A stretch of 64,000 nt of DNA. It comes from Chloroflexota bacterium (lineage in GTDB: Bacteria; Chloroflexota; Anaerolineae; Anaerolineales; Anaerolineaceae). The position numbers and the translations under genes are program-made. The notes beneath the pieces were generated by a model that made no database searches, had not been told where the DNA came from, and was given only the letters and a program-made list of their open reading frames with translations. Positions 54,703-61,307 of the stretch are shown in pieces; the first letter of the stretch is position 1, and every line of letters starts with the position of its first letter. Location of the stretch: contig JAAYUC010000006.1 of the NCBI GenBank assembly GCA_012517865.1, positions 62,001-126,000 of the forward strand, given 5' to 3'.

Positions 54703-55472
54703 GGTTCAAAGACCTCCACAACTTCCGCCGCCACGCGCGCGCCGCCGCGCAAGGCCTCTTCCAGGCCTTTTCCGCGCAGCACTTCCGCCATAAATCCGGC
54801 GATGAACGCATCGCCCGCGCCAACCGTATTCTCCACCTGCGCGGGGAAAATTCCAAAGTGGTAAAAACGTTCGCCGTCGTACGCGCTGCTGCCTTCCACG
54901 CCAAGGGTTCCCACCACAACTTTGGGGCCCTGCCTCCAGGCGTCTGCGAGGAAACTTTCGGCCTCGGACGGTTTGAGGGAAAAGAAGGCGTAATCCACAT
55001 AAGGCAGGGTGCGGGCCACCAGCGGGTCATCTTTTTTGGTGGCGTAATCAAAGCTCAGCAGCGCGCCGTGCGCCTTGAGCCCCGGCAGGTCGTTATCCGC
55101 CTTTCCCCAAAAAGCTGTGTGCACCAGGTCGTGCCGCGCCGCAAAATCTATCTCTTCGGGGGTAAAGACAAGGTCTGCCAAAACCCCTTCCACATATTCC
55201 CCATGCACGCGGTCCTTTCCATCCATGTCCATGTAAGTGACCGCCGTTGCGCCATTCCCAACGCGCACGTGGGAAATATCGATGCCTTCAGATTTCAGGG
55301 TCTCCAGCATCCAGCGGCCGTTATCGTCGCTGCCGGTCACGCTGACCAACGCCGTGGGGAAACCCAGTTTGCGTATGTTGACGGCGAAATCCACGGCATT
55401 TCCAGTTGGATATTGTCTGCCCAGCCGCGGGTAAACATCAATGCAATTATCACCAATAGCAGCAACGCGCAT
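54687..55472 (-). CDS. FrlD-like PfkB kinase, copy 2
   Basis: The 261-residue protein begins RVAAIGDNCIDVYPRLGRQY, the FrlD pattern, and ends with the catalytic NTVGAGDAFIAGFMAEVL. FrlD phosphorylates the C6 hydroxyl of fructoselysine. It differs from the neighbouring kinase in the acceptor region (GNAVDFAVNIRKLG), so another glycated amino acid or sugar is likely. AAGGAA precedes the ATG. It lies between frlD copy 1 and the GntR-UTRA-ROK gene. Confidence 0.85.
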   Translation of the reverse strand: MRVAAIGDNCIDVYPRLGRQYPTGNAVDFAVNIRKLGFPTALVSVTGSDDNGRWMLETLKSEGIDISHVRVGNGATAVTYMDMDGKDRVHGEYVEGVLADLVFTPEEIDFAARHDLVHTAFWGKADNDLPGLKAHGALLSFDYATKKDDPLVARTLPYVDYAFFSLKPSEAESFLADAWRQGPKVVVGTLGVEGSSAYDGERFYHFGIFPAQVENTVGAGDAFIAGFMAEVLRGKGLEEALRGGARVAAEVVEVFEPWVKK

Positions 55473-55489
55473 ATGTTGTTCCTTAAGAA

Positions 55490-56281
55490 TTATTCCACCG
55501 GCCAGGCACCCTTGACCTGAATAGTCACCGCCGCGCTTTCAGCGCCAGAGCGCAGGCAGCTTTTCAGGTCCTGCCCCTGCAGGACCGCGTACAAAAAGCC
55601 AGCGATGAATGAGTCGCCGCAGCCCATTGTGTCAATCACCGGCGATGGGACGGCCTTCTGTTCGACAAAGGTCTCCCCATCAAAACCCAGGCTGCCGTTC
55701 TCCCCCAGGGTCGCCACCACATACTTCGGACCTTTGCTCCAGCATGCGCGCAGGAACTCCCGCAATTCCGGACTGTCCTCCTGGAAGGAGAAAAAGGCGT
55801 AATCGACATACGGCATAGCGATATCCACACAGGCGTGCTCGGGTTGGTCGGAAAAGTCAAAAGAAATCACAACGCCGCGCTCGCGCAGGTCTTTCAGGTC
55901 ATGTTCGATGCGGCTCCAGACGCTGGTATGCATCAGGTCGTGCGTGCTGATAAAGGCTTTGTCTTCTTCGGAGAGGAAAAAATGCTCCATCACGCCTTCA
56001 TCGTATTTGCCAAAAACGCGGTTGCCGTTGTCGAGCGTGATTTCAGTATAAGGGGAGGTTCCCGGCCTGGTGCTGAGGTGCGAAATATCGACGCCTTTAG
56101 CTGCCAGGGCTTTCTTCAGCTTTGCCCCGTATTCATCAGTGCCAACAAATCCGACATACGAGGCCTGGCCGCCCAGACGGATAAAGTTGACCGCGACGTT
56201 CACCGTGTTACCGCCCGGGTAGGTTTCTCCCTGCTCCAGGTAAACATCCGTAGAGTTATCACCGACTGTCGCAATCTTCAT
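55490..56281 (-). CDS. frlD: Fructoselysine 6-kinase FrlD-like, copy 1
   Basis: Motifs in 263 residues follow E. coli FrlD: KIATVGDNSTDVYLEQGETY, GGNTVNVAVNFIRLGG, RVFGKYDEGVM, SFDFSDQPEHACVD, and IDTMGCGDSFIAGFLYAV with the catalytic Asp. The product would be a C6-phosphorylated fructosyl amino acid for the SIS deglycase. The ATG overlaps the stop of the GntR gene (ATGA), so the two are coupled. Confidence 0.88.
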   Translation of the reverse strand: MKIATVGDNSTDVYLEQGETYPGGNTVNVAVNFIRLGGQASYVGFVGTDEYGAKLKKALAAKGVDISHLSTRPGTSPYTEITLDNGNRVFGKYDEGVMEHFFLSEEDKAFISTHDLMHTSVWSRIEHDLKDLRERGVVISFDFSDQPEHACVDIAMPYVDYAFFSFQEDSPELREFLRACWSKGPKYVVATLGENGSLGFDGETFVEQKAVPSPVIDTMGCGDSFIAGFLYAVLQGQDLKSCLRSGAESAAVTIQVKGAWPVE

Positions 56282-57012
56282 TTTTTCCTTTCCTCTCTGC
56301 CTAATTCACTGATGAATTTCATCTTATCCGTGCGGGCAACCGATTTAAACGATTCAACCGGCACATTCTGAGAATCATAGGTGATGCCGGTCAGAAAATA
56401 ACACGCGCTGCCCTCGGGAATTTCTAACCATCCGGCCTCAGCTTCATCCGCGATGGTCAGGCTGATATCTTCCGTCCCATGGCTGATTTCCACCCCGTAT
56501 TTTTCCTTCAATAAGGCGTACAGCGATAAGCCCTCAAAGTCGTAGGTTTCCAAACCCGGATATCGATCCAGAGACAGCACGGAGGTGTCCAGCGCCACCG
56601 GCACATCGTCAATCACGCGCACCCGAATGATTTGCAGCACCTGGCTGTCTCGCGGCAGCTGCAAGCGCTCAGCCATACGCGCGCTGGCAGTGATGACAGA
56701 CTGGCTTACGCGCCGGTTTTTCAGAGTCTTTCCCTGGCTCTTCACCCAATCCGAAAAGGAACCCAAATCCTGCAGGTTTCGCAGCATGCGCGGCTCGGGG
56801 ATGTAGTAATTTACCAGGGGCGTGCTTGCCAGAATGCCGGCGGCTATCAGGCGTTTGGCAGCCGCGCGAAAGGTCATGCGGTTGCAATTCCAGGCCTCAC
56901 AAAGCTGCCGTTCGCTTGGCAGTGTGTCGCCGGGTTTCAAATTATTTTCAATGATGTAGCATTCAATCTTTTCAGCAATTCGGTCTCTTGGTCTGCTTTC
57001 GTACGCGTCCAC
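56278..57012 (-). CDS. GntR/HutC-family transcription regulator (FrlR-like)
   Basis: The 244-residue protein has an N-terminal winged helix (RDRIAEKIECYIIENNLKPG, PSERQLCEAWNCNRMTFRAA) and a C-terminal UTRA domain (SLDRYPGLETYDFEGLSLYA). This is the FrlR/HutC layout; UTRA usually binds the pathway sugar phosphate. I prefer the GTG at 57012, five bases after AAAGAGG; a GTG two codons earlier is the alternative. It follows the third FrlC-like gene by 21 bases and controls, most likely, this operon and perhaps the divergent pair at 42.8 kb. Confidence 0.87.
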   Translation of the reverse strand: MDAYESRPRDRIAEKIECYIIENNLKPGDTLPSERQLCEAWNCNRMTFRAAAKRLIAAGILASTPLVNYYIPEPRMLRNLQDLGSFSDWVKSQGKTLKNRRVSQSVITASARMAERLQLPRDSQVLQIIRVRVIDDVPVALDTSVLSLDRYPGLETYDFEGLSLYALLKEKYGVEISHGTEDISLTIADEAEAGWLEIPEGSACYFLTGITYDSQNVPVESFKSVARTDKMKFISELGREERKK

Positions 57013-57033
57013 ATGCACCTCTTTCCCGCAATC

Positions 57034-57888
57034 TCAGGCCTCGGGAAGCAGCCTGCGCAGATACTGCGCTGACCTTTCTATGGATGTGTGAGGGTCATCC
57101 CAATAAATGGAGTCGTTTATTTCCAGGGTAAGGTTGCCCTCATAGTCGTTGCGTTCCAGGGTATCGATGTAATCCCTGAGCGGCAGGTTGCCGTCGCCCA
57201 GGATGTAATGCCCGGATGGATTTCCGTCGGCGAAGTGGATGTGCTGCACGCGTTTTCCGAGCGCGTCAAAAAAACTTTGCAGTATTTCGCCCACCACCGC
57301 CATCGCCACCAAATCCACGCAGCACTGCACCTGTTCGGAATCCGTCTCCGCGAGCATGCGCTGCATGTCCGCACAGGTTGTAATAAGATTGGATTCATAC
57401 GGCTGGAGTTGTTCAACAATCAGCTGAACGCCCAGCTCCTCCGCCCTTTTGGCCAGAACGCGCATGGAGTCAATCGAGCGCTTCCAGGCTTCTTCGCGCG
57501 GTTCATCCAGTAAGCCCCATCCGGACGTAACAAACAGGCGGTTCGTGCCAAATTCCAGCGCGTCTTCCATGGAACGGGTAAAGTAGCGGATGCTCTTCTG
57601 GCGGTACTCCTCATCGCGCCCGGCCAGATTGATGGGGTAATTGAGCTGTTCCGGCGTCAGCATGATTACTTTCATGCCGCGGTCTTCTATTTGCTTGCGC
57701 AGGCTGGCTATTTTCCTGCTGGCGCTGGCGCGGTCGGGATAATCATCAAAACTGTAATGCGGGTCTCCCGCCCACAGTTCCAGGTACTTCAGACCGCATT
57801 TTTCGATTGAGTCAAGGACATACGCGAAGGAGTAATGCCAGTACTGCACGGTCATCACCGAAATGTTTTGCATGCTGATTCGGGACAT
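57034..57888 (-). CDS. FrlC-like sugar isomerase/epimerase, copy 3
   Basis: This 284-residue TIM barrel is more divergent than the other two: LKYLELWAGDPHYSFDDYP, IMLTPEQLNYPIN, VEQLQPYESNLI, QHIHFADGNPSGHYILGDG and LTLEINDSIYWDD. The LTPEQLNYPIN segment replaces FrlC's [12 protein letters not shown]. It is first in the ten-gene minus operon. GGAG lies seven bases before the ATG, and a good promoter lies upstream. Confidence 0.8.
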   Translation of the reverse strand: MSRISMQNISVMTVQYWHYSFAYVLDSIEKCGLKYLELWAGDPHYSFDDYPDRASASRKIASLRKQIEDRGMKVIMLTPEQLNYPINLAGRDEEYRQKSIRYFTRSMEDALEFGTNRLFVTSGWGLLDEPREEAWKRSIDSMRVLAKRAEELGVQLIVEQLQPYESNLITTCADMQRMLAETDSEQVQCCVDLVAMAVVGEILQSFFDALGKRVQHIHFADGNPSGHYILGDGNLPLRDYIDTLERNDYEGNLTLEINDSIYWDDPHTSIERSAQYLRRLLPEA

Positions 57889-57923
57889 AAAGCTCCAATC
57901 CTCGGGCAGGTATTAGATGAGTA

Positions 57924-57961
57924 GTTATCAATGTTATACCATAAATACAGACAAGACACAA
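57924..57961 (-). promoter_or_regulatory. Promoter and possible operator of the ten-gene frl operon
   Basis: On the minus strand TTGTGT (57956-57961) and TATAAC (57933-57938) have exactly 17-base spacing with TGG before the -10. GTTATC and GTTATA (plus strand, 57924-57929 and 57933-57938) form a direct repeat over the -10 and start. Confidence 0.65.
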
Positions 57962-58121
57962 GGATTTTTAAAATATTGGTGTTGATTCGAAGCCCGGATA
58001 CTGATGTGTGAAAATCGCGGCATCCTCCCTTAATTCCAATGATTATCTTGGTATTCTACAGCACAGAGTGCCTATATTCAGGGTGTCGGAACGGTTATTC
58101 CCCGTTTCGGGATGGAGACAA

Positions 58122-58346
58122 ATGGCTGAAAACAAAAAAGGTGTCCCCTGGTATCTCTGGCCTTTTTGGCTGATTTACCAAATCACGCTCGGCATCCTGA
58201 AAATCACCGGCCGCTTGCTTGGCGCCGTCCTCGGGTTGGTTATCCTGGCTTTGGGCGTGCTCCTGTGCGCGACCGTCATCGGAGCAATCCTGGGAGTACC
58301 GCTGGTGATTTTGGGCGTTATGCTGATGGTGCGCTCGCTCTTCTGA
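58122..58346 (+). CDS. Small membrane protein with two helices
   Basis: The 74-residue product (ATG 58122 after GGAGACAA) has a short charged N-terminus (MAENKKGVPWYLW) and two strongly hydrophobic segments at about 12-28 and 32-70, the second long enough for two passes. I do not recognise a function. It stands alone and is convergent with the isomerase gene ending at 58366. An upstream extension to 58008 lacks a ribosome site. Confidence 0.65.
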   Translation: MAENKKGVPWYLWPFWLIYQITLGILKITGRLLGAVLGLVILALGVLLCATVIGAILGVPLVILGVMLMVRSLF

Positions 58347-58365
58347 GCTCTCTTCCGCCAATCCG

Positions 58366-59415
58366 CTATTTGACCGCTGCCAGGCTGGCTTTCAGCCTGG
58401 TCAGCGCGTCCACGGGGGTCGGGTCCACGCCGTAGTCCAGCGCGAGGTAATAAGAAACATAATCCCCAAATTGCAGTAGGCTCCACATTTGCGCCAGGCG
58501 GCTTTGGCCTCTGGCGTGCACGGCGTCCACACCGGTGCCAGCCATCATGAATGCCTGTTGGGTGGCAGTCAGGCGCAGCGCGTTGCGTGGGTGGTCCAGG
58601 CCGGAACGCAGAAACAGCGCGGATGTCCGCTCAAGCAGGCTCTCCGGGAATTCCAGACCTGCCAGGGTGTTGTGGTTGGATTCAGGCAGTCCCTCGAAGA
58701 CAGCCCAGGCCTTGGCCAGTTCGTTGATTTGCGTTTTCCAGCGCCGGGCGATAACTTCGAGCTCACCTGCAGCGAAGATGACCACGTTGCGATTGAGCAG
58801 CTGCCCTGCCAGGCGTTTGGCGGGGTTCACGCTCAGCTCCGCCGCCGCACTGAGCTGCTCCCTCCCCTCCCGCAGAACTGAAAAAGTTTCCTGGAGTTCA
58901 CTTTCCTCCACGCGCGCCAGGCCCAGCCGGCATACCAGCGCCAGCAGCATGCCAAAAGAATAGGGAATGGCCGTGCGCGGCTGACCGGTGTGCTGAAAAA
59001 CCCAGACCGGCTGGCCCTTCCGCTCCGCGCGCTGCCGCAATTCCCCGCCGGTGCAAAGCGCCATCACCTGGCAGCCGCGTTCAAGCGCGGCGTCGAAGGA
59101 AGAAAGCGTTTCTTCGGTGTTGCCGGAATGCGACGAGCAGATTACCAGCGTGTTCTCGCCCTGCGCCCAACCCGGCAGACCATAATTGCGGTGGGAGAAA
59201 ATGGGCACCCGGCAGCTTTTCGCTAAATAAGCGCTCAGCAGGTCTCCCCCAATCGCGGAGCCGCCCATGCCCGAAATGACAATCTTCTCAATGCCGGCGA
59301 AGGGCACCGGCTCCAGAGTGCAGCCGAGCTGCCAGGCGCGTTCCAGGTCATCCGCCAGCGCGTCAATATATCCGAGCATATTTTCGGGGTCCAGAGGGTC
59401 GGGTTGGGTCTGCAT
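58366..59415 (-). CDS. Bifunctional phosphoglucose/phosphomannose isomerase family (SIS)
   Basis: From ATG 59415 (AGGAG upstream) the protein has 349 residues and the archaeal-type Pgi/Pmi pattern: ISGMGGSAIGGDLL, VICSSHSGNTEETLSSF, YSFGMLLAL, INELAKAWAVFEGLPESNHN (Glu and His of the active site) and a C-terminal YYLALDYGVDPTPVDALTRLK. It interconverts glucose, fructose and mannose 6-phosphates and could process the hexose phosphate released by the frl-type pathway. It lies directly downstream of a methyltransferase gene. Confidence 0.9.
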   Translation of the reverse strand: MQTQPDPLDPENMLGYIDALADDLERAWQLGCTLEPVPFAGIEKIVISGMGGSAIGGDLLSAYLAKSCRVPIFSHRNYGLPGWAQGENTLVICSSHSGNTEETLSSFDAALERGCQVMALCTGGELRQRAERKGQPVWVFQHTGQPRTAIPYSFGMLLALVCRLGLARVEESELQETFSVLREGREQLSAAAELSVNPAKRLAGQLLNRNVVIFAAGELEVIARRWKTQINELAKAWAVFEGLPESNHNTLAGLEFPESLLERTSALFLRSGLDHPRNALRLTATQQAFMMAGTGVDAVHARGQSRLAQMWSLLQFGDYVSYYLALDYGVDPTPVDALTRLKASLAAVK

Positions 59416-59455
59416 GCTGTTGCTCCTGATTTGGTAATCTGCCTGACCGGGCGCG

Positions 59456-60223
59456 TCAAAGTTTAACGGCAAGGTCAGCGATAAAGAGACTGGTGAATTT
59501 GCTCAATCGGCAGCTGTCGTCCGTGTCTTCGTACAGCGCTTTAATGAGGAAACCGGCGCGGGTTTGTCCTCCCAGCTGACTTTCGAGGGTATGGCTGAAC
59601 TGGTAGCCTTCGTCGATGCTGATGGTTTTGCCGGCTGCTTCCAGCAGCCTGCCGTTGTACGGCAGCGGAAATTTGCATGCCAGCGGCGTGCGGGCGTGCA
59701 GGTCCATATCCTCATCGGCAAACATGTACAGAATCGGATTTGTAAATCCGGTCATCAGCGCGCCGCCTTTCCGCAGCACGCGGTAAGATTCGCTCCACAT
59801 GTTGGTCAGGTCTTCCACGTAACAATTGGACACCGGATTGATAATCCAGTCAAAGCTCTCATCCTCGAATGGAAAGGGTTTGGTCATATCTCCCTTTACC
59901 AGGTCAATCTGATACCCTTCCCGTTCCGCCACGCTCTGCTCGGCGGCCAGCTGCCGGCGGGAGTTATCCATAATGGTAACCTCGTAGCCGCGCGCTGAGA
60001 GCAGCGCGCCCTGCTGTCCGCCGCCGCTGGCAAGCCCAAGCACTTTTTTGCCCAGACCGCTGTACCATTCCTGCGGAACCGGCTTCTGCGGGGTCAGGTA
60101 AATGACCAGTTCTCCGTTTTGCGCTTTCACAAAGTCTTCATGCGTGACCGGTATTGTCCAGGTATTGCCGGCCTCGCTCCATTTATCCCACATGAGGGCG
60201 TTGAAATCCACGTAATCAGTCAC
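59456..60223 (-). CDS. Class I SAM-dependent methyltransferase
   Basis: The 255-residue protein starts with GTG 60223 (AGGAGG nine bases upstream). The Rossmann core has KVLGLASGGGQQGALLSARG (motif I), VTIMDNSRRQ, LVKGDMTKPFPFEDESFDWI and RVLRKGGALMTGFTNP. The AGGGQQ motif belongs to the Methyltransf_11/25 type; the substrate is unknown. It lies 18 bases after the lipoprotein gene and 40 bases before the isomerase, so all three may be one transcript. Confidence 0.88.
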   Translation of the reverse strand: MTDYVDFNALMWDKWSEAGNTWTIPVTHEDFVKAQNGELVIYLTPQKPVPQEWYSGLGKKVLGLASGGGQQGALLSARGYEVTIMDNSRRQLAAEQSVAEREGYQIDLVKGDMTKPFPFEDESFDWIINPVSNCYVEDLTNMWSESYRVLRKGGALMTGFTNPILYMFADEDMDLHARTPLACKFPLPYNGRLLEAAGKTISIDEGYQFSHTLESQLGGQTRAGFLIKALYEDTDDSCRLSKFTSLFIADLAVKL

Positions 60224-60241
60224 AGATTCATCCTCCTCAAA

Positions 60242-60958
60242 TCAGGGTGTGGGGCTGGGCGTCTCAGTCTCGGTGGGGGTCGGCGTGGGTGTCTCGGTGT
60301 ATCTCTCCACCACCTGAATGCGTGCCCAGAATGGAGCATCCCCGTTGGGGCCCAGACCGAACAGTTCCCCGCCCGGCGCCATCAACATCCAGTTGCTTTG
60401 ATAAAAGCCAGGTTCAAATGGCGCGAACATTTCCACACTCAGTTCCACAACCGCGCCCGGCAGAATTTCCGCCGGCAGGAATTGCGATTGGATTGCCCCC
60501 ATGGGGTTTCCTGAGAAGAAAACCAGCGAGTACAGGCGGGTCCACTTGCAGGCTCCATTGTTTACCAGCCGCCAGGTTTTGACAAAACGCTGCCCTGGCT
60601 GCATCGGGCTTTCATCGGGAATACTGACGTCAAAAGGCACGCCGGCCGCCGCGCGGTTGCATTCGGGGTTTTCCGTGGGGGTGCCCTGCGGAGTGGCGCT
60701 GCGCGCGATGGTCGGGATTTGTGTTGGCGCGGGGGTCGCGGTCGCGCTTGGGGCGGGGGTCGGCGTGGCGTTTTGGAAGGCTTGCAAAGTGAGCTGAAAA
60801 AGCTGCGTGGCCACAGCCGCGTCCGTGAGCGCCTGAGCCTGCGCCGGAGGAAGCGAGGTTGGTTCCGCGGGGGCAGGCGCGCAGCCGGTAAACAGCAAGG
60901 CCGCTGCCGCCAGCGCCAGCAGAAAACGGGCGAATTGGTTCCTGGTACAACGTATCAT
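60242..60958 (-). CDS. Lipoprotein with NBR1-type Ig-like domain and Thr-Pro linkers
   Basis: Of 238 residues, the signal peptide ends in lipobox LFTGC. A Thr/Pro/Ala linker (about 60-95) leads to an Ig-like domain of the NBR1 type: FVKTWRLVNNGACKWTRLYS, FFSGNPMGA, PGAVVELSVEMFAPFEPGFY and WMLMAPGGELFGLG. The end is another Thr-Pro-Glu repeat. Such domains are frequent in surface lipoproteins of Chloroflexota and mediate binding or wall association. The ATG lacks a Shine-Dalgarno site; TAAAAT lies nine bases upstream, so the message may be nearly leaderless. Confidence 0.83.
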   Translation of the reverse strand: MIRCTRNQFARFLLALAAAALLFTGCAPAPAEPTSLPPAQAQALTDAAVATQLFQLTLQAFQNATPTPAPSATATPAPTQIPTIARSATPQGTPTENPECNRAAAGVPFDVSIPDESPMQPGQRFVKTWRLVNNGACKWTRLYSLVFFSGNPMGAIQSQFLPAEILPGAVVELSVEMFAPFEPGFYQSNWMLMAPGGELFGLGPNGDAPFWARIQVVERYTETPTPTPTETETPSPTP

Positions 60959-61241
60959 CCCGGCGTAATTTTACTCCACTTCGCCGGATCGGCTTTCCCC
61001 GCGTGTTCTGGTTTAGGCCGCGCGTGTGCCCACCCGGAAAGCCAAAACACCGGCCAGTTTTCCTCGCCGCGCTTTGCCGCCCAGGGCGCCCCCTCCTGTG
61101 AATACGCGGCCCTAGCGCGCTCATTCATTTCGCCGCGCGGCCGAGGTACCTCTGCCGGCGCGCTTCTGATACGGCGCGTCCAATATTGCGCTGGCAATCA
61201 GGGCAAACAAAGCCTTCCATAGAGCTCGCCGCGTGCTTGCC
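60959..61241. other. Intergenic stretch, nothing recognised
   Basis: The GC-rich sequence between the divergent lipoprotein and glycosyltransferase genes shows no supported frame or RNA. The plus-strand promoter follows at 61242. Confidence 0.45.
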
Positions 61242-61270
61242 TTGCCTCAACAAATGGAGTAAAGTATAGT
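61242..61270 (+). promoter_or_regulatory. Promoter of the Agl23-like gene
   Basis: TTGCCT (61242-61247) and TATAGT (61265-61270) have 17-base spacing. The ATG is 37 bases downstream. Confidence 0.6.
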
Positions 61271-61307
61271 TTCATACAGAGATGTTCCTAAGATCGGAGA
61301 ACCTTTT

